Source: Phycisphaera sp.
Lineage (GTDB): Bacteria > Planctomycetota > Phycisphaerae > Phycisphaerales > UBA1924
Direction: 5' to 3'
Length of the DNA: 64,000 nt
Assembly (NCBI GenBank): GCA_020639255.1
Contig: JACKGZ010000001.1
Coordinates: forward strand, 62,001-126,000
Every line of letters begins with the position of its first letter. The stretch's first letter is position 1. This document shows, in pieces, positions 9,600-17,722 of this stretch. The position numbers and the translations under genes are program-made. The notes under the pieces were generated by a model that was not told the DNA's origin, made no database searches, and saw only the letters and a program-made list of their open reading frames with translations.

Positions 9600-9618
9600 A
9601 CCCTTTCGCGAACGCGCG

Positions 9619-10920
9619 TTAGAGCTTCGCTTCCGCCTCGAGTTCTTCGATGAGTGCGTCCGCGAGATACTCGTACTGCGCAAGTGTGTTGTAGACCTGC
9701 GCGCTCAGGCGGATGTAGCGTTTGCCGTCGAAGGGCTGGCCCAGGTAGGCGCTGGGTACCCAGACGGGCACCTGCACGCCGTGGTTTGCGACGAGGTTGT
9801 CCTGGAGCGCGTTGGAATAGAGCGTCGGGCGCTTGGCGATCGCGTCGCGCCGCTCGGGCGGCGTGTCCGGCAGGGGCACGACAGCCAGCGGTCCGATGAG
9901 TTCGTCCGAAGCCGGCGCGGTCATGCCCAGACGCTCGAGCAGCACGTCACGCCCGCGCATCACGAGTTCGCGGTTGTGCGCGATGATCTCGGTCCAGGAT
10001 CGCTCGGCGCACTCAGGGACCAGATCGACTGCGTCGGCGATCGCCAGGCGCGCGGTCGGGTCGTCGGTGCCGACATAGTCGAACTCGAGGTTGAACTTGC
10101 TCCGGTTCTTCGTGCCCTCGGGGGCGTTGGCGTAGTTGGAGAGGGCCATCGGGCGGAAGCCATGCTGGTGCTCGGGGCGGACGTACAGGAACGCCGAGCC
10201 CTTGGGCGAGCAGAGCCACTTGTGGCAGTTGGACGTGATGAAGTCGGCGCCGAGCCTGGTGACGTCCATCTCGATCGCGCCGGGGCCGTGGGCAGCATCG
10301 ACAAGCGTCACGACGCCCCGTGCGCGGAGCGCATGCGCCAGCCGATCGACCGGCATGATCATGCCCGTCGGGCTCGTGATCAGGCTCACCATGCAGAGCC
10401 TTGTGCGATCGGTCACGCCCGACATCATGATCTCGAAGAGTTGGTCCGCGGTGACGGGCGTCGGCTCGTCGAGCCAGGGGAGTTCGACGCTCACGATCTT
10501 GGCGCCCGCGCGAGCCGCGGCTCGCCTGATGATGTTCTGGCACGCCGGGTACTCGTGGCTATTGATCAGGATCTCGTCGCCCGGTCCGAGCGGCTTGCCG
10601 CCCGGCAGGCCAATACCTTGCAGTGCGTTGTCGAGCACGGTCGCGACCGACTGTGTCGCGTTGGCGAGGAAGGCGTAGTCCTCGGGCCTGCCGCCGGTCA
10701 GCGAGGCGATGGCCCTGCGCGAGCGATCGGTCTGGTGGAAGAGTTCGTCGCAGAAGAAGCTCACCGGCTCGCGCTCGATGCGGTCTCGCATCTTCTGCTG
10801 GGCCTCAACGACGGGCGTGGGGCACGCGCCGAACGAGCCGTGGTTCAGGAAGACGAGGTCCGGGTCGAGCCGCCAGTGGTGCGCGACCGCCGAACGCGAG
10901 GGGCGTGGTTTCGTGTGCAT
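9619..10920 (-). CDS. Class V aminotransferase, isopenicillin-N epimerase-like
   Basis: This 433-residue PLP enzyme begins with WRLDPDLVFLNHGSFGACP, the N-terminal signature of isopenicillin-N epimerase-like and cysteine desulfurase-like class V enzymes. The Schiff-base lysine lies in TSNCHKWLCSPKGSAFLYV, and the PLP-binding Asp/His segment is VTLVDAAHGPGAIEMD. ATQSVATVLDN supplies the phosphate-binding region. The true substrate is unlikely to be isopenicillin N; no beta-lactam genes are nearby, so the annotation should stay at family level. The gene is monocistronic or first in a short leftward unit. Confidence 0.87.
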   Translation of the reverse strand: MHTKPRPSRSAVAHHWRLDPDLVFLNHGSFGACPTPVVEAQQKMRDRIEREPVSFFCDELFHQTDRSRRAIASLTGGRPEDYAFLANATQSVATVLDNALQGIGLPGGKPLGPGDEILINSHEYPACQNIIRRAAARAGAKIVSVELPWLDEPTPVTADQLFEIMMSGVTDRTRLCMVSLITSPTGMIMPVDRLAHALRARGVVTLVDAAHGPGAIEMDVTRLGADFITSNCHKWLCSPKGSAFLYVRPEHQHGFRPMALSNYANAPEGTKNRSKFNLEFDYVGTDDPTARLAIADAVDLVPECAERSWTEIIAHNRELVMRGRDVLLERLGMTAPASDELIGPLAVVPLPDTPPERRDAIAKRPTLYSNALQDNLVANHGVQVPVWVPSAYLGQPFDGKRYIRLSAQVYNTLAQYEYLADALIEELEAEAKL

Positions 10921-10971
10921 CGTTTCAAGGGTAGCCGGGCCGGTGGAACGCTCAGCGGTGAGGCCCGAGGG

Positions 10972-11301
10972 TTAAGCCAGAACGTCGAGCGACGACCCCG
11001 CACCGAGCGTGGCAGCCGCGTTCTGCTCGGACGGATCCGCGTAGAACCGCATCGCGCGAGCCGCCGCGGGATTTGCAGGCGCAGGGCCGGCGGGCTCGGT
11101 CACGCGGGCCGCGACGAGGCGCGACATGCTCTGGGCCGAGGGCTGAGCCGGCGACGCCTCGCGGGCTTGGCTCGACAACTCAACAGTGTCGGCTCGGTCG
11201 GCGATCTTGAGACGGGCCGAGGCGTCGATCAGCTTCGGCTCGCGCAGCATCGCCGGCGAGGCGGTCGGGTTCGCGTATTGGCTGAAGCTGATCCGGTCCA
11301 T
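10972..11301 (-). CDS. Small hypothetical protein, weakly FlgM-like
   Basis: The protein has 109 residues and no transmembrane segment. It starts MDRISFSQYANP and ends in FYADPSEQNAAAT followed by GSSLDVLA. The central DRADTVELSSQAREAS resembles the short 'D-V-LS--A' segment of the anti-sigma factor FlgM, but the rest does not align, and no flagellar genes are in the window. GGAGAG lies directly before ATG 11301. High Ala/Pro content and the charged ends suggest a small, partly disordered protein. Function unknown; a flagellum-related role is only a guess. Confidence 0.55.
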   Translation of the reverse strand: MDRISFSQYANPTASPAMLREPKLIDASARLKIADRADTVELSSQAREASPAQPSAQSMSRLVAARVTEPAGPAPANPAAARAMRFYADPSEQNAAATLGAGSSLDVLA

Positions 11302-11403
11302 GTCTCTCCTACACCGAGCGTCAGTGTATCACCCAACTTCACATTCGATCCGCCCCGGACATTACTTCGTGTTATCGGGCTTGGTCCGTGAGCTTGCATG
11401 CGC

Positions 11404-11430
11404 AAAAAGAGACCCCCGCTCGCGCGGGGG
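11404..11430 (-). terminator. Rho-independent terminator of the EF-G-like gene
   Basis: On the reverse strand a CCCCCGC/GCGGGGG stem (11413-11430, 4-nt loop) is followed by TCTCTTTTT. It begins 28 bp after the EF-G-like stop codon. Confidence 0.8.
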
Positions 11431-11458
11431 CTCATTGAATCCTTGTCTAGTGCCGAAC

Positions 11459-13555
11459 TCAGTCCTCGTCGTGGTGACCCTTGAACTCCGCGACCACCGT
11501 CGCCTGGATGTTCGGCGGCGTCTGCTCGATGTGGCTGAAGTCCATCGTGTACGAACCCGCACCCGCCGTCATGCTCTTGAGCTGCGTCGAGTAGTTCTGG
11601 AGCTCGGCGAGCGGCGCCTGGGCCTTCACGATCACGGTGTCCGCACCGATCATCTCGGTGTCCTCGACCCGGCCTCGCTTGGTCGACAGGTCGCCCGCGA
11701 TGTCGCCCATGCTCGAACTCGGGATCGTCACCTCAAGATGCACGAAGGGCTCGAGCAGGATCGGCTTGGCCTTCTGCACGGCATCGATGAATGCGCGCTT
11801 GCCGGCCTTGATGAACGCGACTTCTTTCGAGTCCACCGCGTGGTACTTGCCGTCGTAGACCTCGACGCGCACGCCCGTCATCGGGTAGCCCGCGACGGCC
11901 CCGGTCTTGAGGACATCGCGGATGCCCTTCTCGATCGCCGGGATGTACTGCTTGGGGATCGACCCGCCGACCGTGCCGTTGACGAACTCGAACGCGGGTT
12001 CGTCGCTGTGTGCGTCGGCGATCTCCAGAGGCTCGACGCGGAGGTACACCTCACCGAACTCGCCCGAGCCGCCCGACTGCTTCTTGTGCCGGTGGTGCCC
12101 CTCGGCTTTTGCGCTGACGGACTCCTTGAACGCGATCTTGGGCACCGAGGTTTCGATCTCGATGCCGTACTGTTCTTTGAGCTTCTCGTTGATCACGCGC
12201 AGGTGCAGCTCGCCCAGGCCGCGCATCACGGTCTGGTTGGTCGCAGCCACGCGTTCGATGATCAGGCTCGGGTCCTCCTCCATGAGCTTGTGCACCGCGG
12301 GGGCGAACTTGGATTCGTCCTTGTGGTTCTTGAGCTCGACCGCGACGCCGTACATCGGCTTGGGCAGGGGCAGCCGCTTCAGATGCACCGTGTCCGCGCT
12401 GTGGTCGCTGTGCAGCACCGAGCCGAAGTGGATCTCGTCGATCTTGGCGACGGCTCCGATGTCGCCCGGCCCGAGTTCCTCGACCTCCACGTTCTGGTTG
12501 CCCAGGCGCTTGTAGAGGTGCGCGATGCGCACGGGCTTCTTGCTCGCGCCGATGTAGACCTCGTCCTTGGGCCTGATGACACCCTGGTGCACGCGGAAGA
12601 CGCCGAGCTTGCCGATGTGCCGGTCGCTGGCGACCTTGAACACGTGCGCGAGCAGCGGCTTGTTGGCGTCGGCGGTGTAGTGATAGGGCTTCTCGTCGGT
12701 CTGTCCGCCGCCCTCGACGAATGGGCGCGGGTTGCCCTCGATTGGGCTCGGCATGTAATCGACCATGACATGCATGAGGTCTTCGATGCCCGCGCCGGTC
12801 TTGGCCGAGCAGAAGCAGATCGGTACGAGGTGCCCGTCTCGCATGCACTTCTCGAAGGCGACGTGAAGCTTCTTCGGGTCGAGCTCGCCGCCCTCGAAGT
12901 AGATCTCGGTGAGCGCCTCATCGACCTCGACGACCTGCTCCTGGATCTGCTGGTGAGCCTCCTCAACGGAGCCGAAGACCGGCGGATCGCCCTCGGCGTG
13001 ATCCGCCTCGAAGACGTTGACGACCTTCTCGCCGCCCGCGGTCGGCAGGTTGATCGGCAGGCACTCCATGCCGAACGACTCGCGGATCTTGCCGACGAGC
13101 CCCTCAAGGTCGAGGTTGTGCTCGTCGATCTTGTTGATCACGATCGCCCGGGGCAGGTTGCGCTCCTTGGCGATGTTGAAGATGCGGCGTGTCACGGTCT
13201 CGATGCCCTTGCCCGCGTCGATGACGACCATCGCTGTCTCGACCGCCGGCAGGCTTGAGATTGCGTGCCCGATGAAATCGGAAAGGCCCGGTGTGTCGAG
13301 CAGGTTCACCACCACGCTCTTGTCCGACAGGTGGCTCTTGGCCTCGAAATGGACCATCGTCTGGTTGAGCGAGTGCTGGTGGTGGTGCTCTTCCTCGGAC
13401 CAGTCGCTGACGGTGTTCTTGTCCTGGATGCTGCCCATGCGTTGGGTGACGCCCGCTGAAAATAACAGCCGCTCGGTGAGTGTGGTCTTGCCGGAACCAC
13501 CGTGACCAACCAGAGCGATGTTGCGGATTTCAGCGGGCGGATGTGCAGTCGCCAT
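11459..13555 (-). CDS. Elongation factor G-like GTPase
   Basis: The 698-residue protein has the EF-G domain order: G domain, domain II, and domains III-V. The P-loop is GHGGSGKTT near residues 16-24, G3 is DTPG in VVNLLDTPGLSDFIGHA, and G4 is NKID. The switch I region, normally containing ERERGITI in EF-G, is replaced by a His-rich SDWSEEEHHHQHSLNQT, so this is a paralogue of the 'EF-G-like' type rather than the housekeeping translocase. Domain IV carries SGGSGEFGEVYLRVEP. A strong AAAGGAGGG precedes ATG 13555. The cellular role of this subfamily is not established. Confidence 0.9.
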   Translation of the reverse strand: MATAHPPAEIRNIALVGHGGSGKTTLTERLLFSAGVTQRMGSIQDKNTVSDWSEEEHHHQHSLNQTMVHFEAKSHLSDKSVVVNLLDTPGLSDFIGHAISSLPAVETAMVVIDAGKGIETVTRRIFNIAKERNLPRAIVINKIDEHNLDLEGLVGKIRESFGMECLPINLPTAGGEKVVNVFEADHAEGDPPVFGSVEEAHQQIQEQVVEVDEALTEIYFEGGELDPKKLHVAFEKCMRDGHLVPICFCSAKTGAGIEDLMHVMVDYMPSPIEGNPRPFVEGGGQTDEKPYHYTADANKPLLAHVFKVASDRHIGKLGVFRVHQGVIRPKDEVYIGASKKPVRIAHLYKRLGNQNVEVEELGPGDIGAVAKIDEIHFGSVLHSDHSADTVHLKRLPLPKPMYGVAVELKNHKDESKFAPAVHKLMEEDPSLIIERVAATNQTVMRGLGELHLRVINEKLKEQYGIEIETSVPKIAFKESVSAKAEGHHRHKKQSGGSGEFGEVYLRVEPLEIADAHSDEPAFEFVNGTVGGSIPKQYIPAIEKGIRDVLKTGAVAGYPMTGVRVEVYDGKYHAVDSKEVAFIKAGKRAFIDAVQKAKPILLEPFVHLEVTIPSSSMGDIAGDLSTKRGRVEDTEMIGADTVIVKAQAPLAELQNYSTQLKSMTAGAGSYTMDFSHIEQTPPNIQATVVAEFKGHHDED

Positions 13556-13821
13556 GATGGCGGCCCTCCTTTCGGGTCGCTCGCGCGCCTTCGAGGGTCG
13601 CATGTGTGGCGACGGACGACGGTGGAGGCCGCGGGCGGCCGGGACAGAATGTGCCACGGTGAGCCGCGCGATGCCAGGTCCGGCGTGTCGACGGGCGTCC
13701 ACCTGAAACGCCCCGCCGGGCTTGCCACGCGGGCTCACCCGTCTCGAACCAATCCAGTATACAACCGCCCCGCCCGTGCGCCCATCCATCAACAATCTGT
13801 CACCACACCTATCCTTCCGTG

Positions 13822-15480
13822 ATGACCAACCCGATCACCCGATTCGCTCCCTCACCGACCGGCCACCTCCACATCGGGGGCGCCCGAACCGCCTTGTTCT
13901 GCGCGGCTTACGCGCACGGGCACGCGGGCCGTTTCGTCCTGCGCATCGAGGACACAGACCAGAAAAGATCGTCTGAGGCCGCCGCCAGGGGCATCCTCGA
14001 AGACCTCGCCTGGCTCGGGATCACCTGGGACGACGGGCCCGCCTTCGATTCCTGCGGCGGCGACTCGCGCTCCGTCGGGCCCTACTACCAGTCAGAGCGG
14101 TTGTCGTTCTACAACGAAGCCTTCCAGAAGCTTTTGGACGCGGGCCTTGCGTACCCCTGCTTCGAGACCACCGAAGAACTCGCCGAGATGCGCCAGTCAG
14201 CCGAGGCGAACAAGCAGACATTTATCTACCGCCAGCGCGCGGACTATGACCACGCCTCGGCGCTCAAACGCGCCGAAAGCGAGGAGCACGTTCTGCGCTT
14301 CAAGATGCCCGCGCAGGCGGTCACCGTGAAGGACGAGATCCTGGGCGAGGTCGTGTTCCCCTACGAGGAACTCGACGACCTCGTCATCCGCAAGCGTGAC
14401 GGCTTCCCGACGTACCACTTCGCGGTCGTCGTCGACGACCAGGCGATGGGCGTCACGCACGTCATCCGCGGGCAGGAGCACCTGAACAACACGCCCAGGC
14501 ACGTCGCGCTCATGGGCGCGCTCGGGTACCCGGTACCCGTGTTCGCGCACCTGCCTCTGATCTTCAACCCCGACGGCTCGAAGATGAGCAAGCGCGACAA
14601 GGACAAGGCCGTGCGCGCCGCGGTGAAGGCCGCGGGTGATGTCACAGCGCAGGACGCGGGCGTCGACGAGGGCGTATTCGCCAAGTGGCAGAAGGACAAG
14701 ACGGTTCAGCTGCCCCAGGACAAGCTCGTGCCGCTGGCAGAGAGGCTGAACGTCGAACTGCCCGAGATCGAGGTTGAGGACTTCCGGCGCTCGGGATATT
14801 TGCCCGAGGCGGTGGTGAACTACATCGCCCTGCTCGGCTGGAACCCGGGCGAGAAGGTCGAGGGCGGCAAGGACCTCGAGCGTTTCGATCGCGCGTACCT
14901 GGATTCGAAGTTCGACTTCGGTCGCGTGGGCAAGGCCGCCAGCAAGTTCGACCGCGAGAAGCTCCGCGCGTTCAACTTCGACCTGATCAAGTCGATGGAG
15001 CCCGGCGCGTTCGCCAAGATCTGGCGCGCCTGGGCCGAGCGGTACGACAAGGCCCTTGTGCAGCGTCTGAGCGCCGAGGACATGCACATGCTCGCGCCGG
15101 CTGTCCAACCTAGGGCCGCGACACTGAGCGAGAGCCGCCAGCCCATCGCGTACCTGTTCGTGGACGCGGGAACGATCGAGTACGACGAGAAGGCGGTCGC
15201 CAAGTTCATGCACAAGGGCGAGCCCGCGGGCGCGGACGTGCTCCGCGAATTTGCGCCAAGGCTTGCGGAAGTCGAGCCGTTCACGCCCGAGGCGATCGAG
15301 GCGAGGCTCGCCGACTACTGCGAGCACGAGGGGCTCAAGATGGGCTCGCTCGCCCAGCCGATCCGCATCGCGCTCACGGGCGCCGCGGTCAGCCCGCCGC
15401 TGGGCGTCACACTCGCATCGCTCGGCAAGGAAGAATCGCTCCGCCGAATCGAGCGTTGTCTCGCGGCGCTGACGGTCTAA
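13822..15480 (+). CDS. gltX: Glutamyl-tRNA synthetase
   Basis: This class I synthetase charges tRNA-Glu. It has RFAPSPTGHLHIGGARTALF (HIGH motif as HIGG, residues 17-20), RIEDTDQKRSS and KMSKRDKDK (about residue 254). Between KMSKR and GYLPEAVVNYIALLGWNPGE there is an insertion of about 60 residues relative to E. coli GltX, which explains the 552-residue length. ATG 13822 is preferred; a GTG directly before it (13819) is also possible. Its stop overlaps the convergent small gene by 4 bp. glnS lies 2.2 kb downstream, so the enzyme is probably discriminating for tRNA-Glu. Confidence 0.95.
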   Translation: MTNPITRFAPSPTGHLHIGGARTALFCAAYAHGHAGRFVLRIEDTDQKRSSEAAARGILEDLAWLGITWDDGPAFDSCGGDSRSVGPYYQSERLSFYNEAFQKLLDAGLAYPCFETTEELAEMRQSAEANKQTFIYRQRADYDHASALKRAESEEHVLRFKMPAQAVTVKDEILGEVVFPYEELDDLVIRKRDGFPTYHFAVVVDDQAMGVTHVIRGQEHLNNTPRHVALMGALGYPVPVFAHLPLIFNPDGSKMSKRDKDKAVRAAVKAAGDVTAQDAGVDEGVFAKWQKDKTVQLPQDKLVPLAERLNVELPEIEVEDFRRSGYLPEAVVNYIALLGWNPGEKVEGGKDLERFDRAYLDSKFDFGRVGKAASKFDREKLRAFNFDLIKSMEPGAFAKIWRAWAERYDKALVQRLSAEDMHMLAPAVQPRAATLSESRQPIAYLFVDAGTIEYDEKAVAKFMHKGEPAGADVLREFAPRLAEVEPFTPEAIEARLADYCEHEGLKMGSLAQPIRIALTGAAVSPPLGVTLASLGKEESLRRIERCLAALTV

Positions 15481-15791
15481 TCAGGTCTGTAGATCTCGAC
15501 TACCGGCGGCTCATCGAGCAGCGCTCGCCAACGCGCGAGATAGGCCTTCATCTCCGGGTCGGACTCGACCCGCTGCTGATCGCGTTCGTAGTCCGCCTCT
15601 GTTCTGTAACCGATGTGCTCGATGTATCGCTCCGGGTCGTTCGTGTCGCGCAGGAGCGAGACACGGATCCCGCCGGGCGATTCGTAGAAGGGGATCGCCT
15701 CGCGCAGGAAAGTGAGGAACACGTCGCGCCCTGTGTCCCTGACACGGATACGGAGGTGGATCTCGACCGCCGGCGTCCAGGTCTCGTTCAT
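15477..15791 (-). CDS. Small dimeric alpha/beta-barrel-like protein
   Basis: The protein has 104 residues. Its pattern (VEIHLRIRVRDTGRDVFLTF, ESPGGIRVSLLRDTNDPERY, then HIGYRTEADYERDQQRVESD) fits the dimeric alpha+beta barrel fold of antibiotic-biosynthesis-monooxygenase and NIPSNAP-like proteins: beta, helix, beta-beta with a 'Y-E-Y' helix. It could bind a small hydrophobic ligand or heme, but no catalytic residue is assigned. GGAGG lies 7 nt before ATG 15791. It converges with gltX, overlapping by 4 bp. Confidence 0.6.
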   Translation of the reverse strand: MNETWTPAVEIHLRIRVRDTGRDVFLTFLREAIPFYESPGGIRVSLLRDTNDPERYIEHIGYRTEADYERDQQRVESDPEMKAYLARWRALLDEPPVVEIYRPD

Positions 15792-15829
15792 GCGTGTGCC
15801 TCCAGTGATCTCACTCTACACTTGCGCCG

Positions 15830-16429
15830 ATGGCCGAGCCCCTGCGCCAATCCGAGGTGGAACCGCCCGAGGAGCAGGAGCGTTCGCTCTCAAGCGAGAC
15901 GATCGAGGCCGAGCGCGAGCTGACGCGGGTGAAGCTCTCGCGTTGTCGGCTTGCTGGCGATCACCCGAAGCTCATGCTCCGCGATCTCACTGCCGAGGCG
16001 TGCGACGCGCGCAACACCTCGCTCGTCGACGTCGTCGGGACGAGGCTCGTCCTGCGCGACTGCCAGCTGCTGGGCGTCGACGTCTCGGGCGGCGTGCTGC
16101 GAGATGCCCTGCTCGTGGGCTGCCAGCTCCGCATGGCCCGGGCCTTCGGCGCGAGCTTCGAGCGCTGCTGGTTCGAGGGCTGCGACCTACGCGAGGCCGA
16201 GTTCGAGGAGTCGCAGTTCGACCGCGTGGCCTTCCGCGATTGCAACCTTGCCGGCGCGAGGCTCCTGCGATCGGGGCTCGGGAGCGTCGATTTCCGCGGG
16301 AGCCGGGTCGAGGGCCTGGCGGTCAGCCCGGATCGGTTGGCCGGGGCGGTCATCTCGGGCGAGCAGGCGGACGTCTTCGCGGCGGCTTTCGGGCTCCGTG
16401 TGCTTCCGATAAATCCTGAAGAAGCCTGA
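15830..16429 (+). CDS. Pentapeptide-repeat protein
   Basis: The 199-residue protein has a charged N-terminal 35 residues and then about 22 imperfect A(D/N)LXX-type repeats, visible as LVLRDCQLLGVDVSGGVLRD, CWFEGCDLREAEFEES and AFRDCNLAGARLLRSGLGS. The every-fifth-residue Leu/Phe pattern predicts a right-handed quadrilateral beta-helix. Cysteines are frequent in the repeats. No signal peptide. Some such proteins inhibit DNA gyrase by mimicking DNA; that cannot be inferred here. It is divergent from the small barrel protein with a 38-bp gap. Confidence 0.78.
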   Translation: MAEPLRQSEVEPPEEQERSLSSETIEAERELTRVKLSRCRLAGDHPKLMLRDLTAEACDARNTSLVDVVGTRLVLRDCQLLGVDVSGGVLRDALLVGCQLRMARAFGASFERCWFEGCDLREAEFEESQFDRVAFRDCNLAGARLLRSGLGSVDFRGSRVEGLAVSPDRLAGAVISGEQADVFAAAFGLRVLPINPEEA

Positions 16430-16546
16430 GCTTGCGCTTGTAAGGCGATATTTTACCAGTTCAACGTGAAGTCGTTGGAACACTGACATGCGTTGTGGGG
16501 TTTCCTTGTGACCGGGCCGATGAGCCCGAGCGAAGGAGAGCCCACG

Positions 16547-17671
16547 ATGTCCGCATTCGAGAGTCTGACGAGCCCGATCGAGTTTGGCGAGATCGCCGCC
16601 CCGAACCGCGTCTTCATGGCCCCGCTCACCCGCTCGCGGAGCAAGCAGCCCGGCGACATCCCCTGGGAGCTCAACGCCGAGTACTACCGCCAGCGGGCCG
16701 GCGCGGGATTGATCATTTCTGAAGCCACGCAGGTCAGCCCGCAGGGCAAGGGCTACGCCTTCACGCCCGGCATCCATTCCGAAGAACAGATCAAGGGCTG
16801 GAAACAAGTCACGGACGCGGTCCACGACGCGGGCGGCAGGATCTTCCTCCAACTCTGGCACGTCGGGCGCATCAGCCACAACGACCTCCAGCCGGGCGGT
16901 GAGGCCCCGGTCGCGCCCTCGGCGATCGCCGCCAAGTCGCAGACGTTTACCAGCGCCGAGTCGGGCATGGTGCCCACGTCGTTGCCCCGTGCGCTCGAAA
17001 CGGACGAGATCCCGGGCATTGTCGAGCAGTTCCGCATCGGCGCGCAGAACGCCAAGCAAGCAGGCTTCGACGGCGTCGAGATCCACGGCGCCAACGGATA
17101 CCTCCTCGATCAGTTCACGCGCGACGGTACCAACAAGCGCACCGACGACTACGGCGGCTCGATCGAGAACCGCATCCGCCTCCCGCTTGAGGTCGCCAAA
17201 GCGGTGGCCGAGGTCTGGGGCCCGGGGCGCGTGGGCTACCGCGTGAGTCCGCTCGGGCAGTTCAACGACATCTCCGACTCGACACCCTTCGAGACGTTCG
17301 GCGCGCTGGCTGAGGGATTGAGTAAGCTGGGTCTCGCATATCTGCACAACGTCGAGGCTTTCGCGGGCACACGCAGGGACGACGAAGCCGAGCGGGTGAT
17401 CGAAGAAGTTCGCACCCGGTTTAAGAACACAGGAGGCCAGATCTACATCTCCAACGGCGGGCTCACGCCCGCCCAGGCCGACGAGCGTCTGGCGAAGGGA
17501 GTCGCCGACGCCGTGGCTTTCGGGAAGCTTTTCATCGCGAACCCGGATCTGCCCGCACGGATCGAGCAGGGCGGGCCGTACAACGAGCCCGACCAGTCGA
17601 CCTTCTACGGCGGGGCGGAGAAGGGGTACACGGACTACCCGAGCCTCGAAGAGGCCTCCGCTTCGGCCTGA
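16547..17671 (+). CDS. nemA: Old yellow enzyme family FMN oxidoreductase (N-ethylmaleimide reductase type)
   Basis: This 374-residue flavoprotein would reduce activated alkenes with NAD(P)H. Typical OYE segments are present: NRVFMAPLTRSRS, GLIISEATQVSPQGKGYAFT, FLQLWHVGRISH, DGVEIHGANGYLLDQF (the His-Asn pair that binds substrate carbonyls), TDDYGGSIENR and the C-terminal ISNGGLTPAQADE with FIANPDLPAR (FMN phosphate site). GAAGGAG is well placed before ATG 16547, so the upstream in-frame extension is not used. The symbol is by family resemblance; orthology to E. coli nemA is not proven. Confidence 0.9.
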   Translation: MSAFESLTSPIEFGEIAAPNRVFMAPLTRSRSKQPGDIPWELNAEYYRQRAGAGLIISEATQVSPQGKGYAFTPGIHSEEQIKGWKQVTDAVHDAGGRIFLQLWHVGRISHNDLQPGGEAPVAPSAIAAKSQTFTSAESGMVPTSLPRALETDEIPGIVEQFRIGAQNAKQAGFDGVEIHGANGYLLDQFTRDGTNKRTDDYGGSIENRIRLPLEVAKAVAEVWGPGRVGYRVSPLGQFNDISDSTPFETFGALAEGLSKLGLAYLHNVEAFAGTRRDDEAERVIEEVRTRFKNTGGQIYISNGGLTPAQADERLAKGVADAVAFGKLFIANPDLPARIEQGGPYNEPDQSTFYGGAEKGYTDYPSLEEASASA

Positions 17672-17722
17672 TCGTGTGATCTCCAGAGCGTCGGGTGTGG
17701 CGGCGGTGAATACCATGCCGCC

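Noticed and set aside
9619..10920. A beta-lactam biosynthesis gene (isopenicillin-N epimerase)
   Set aside because: Similarity is at family level only; no synthetase or other pathway gene is present.
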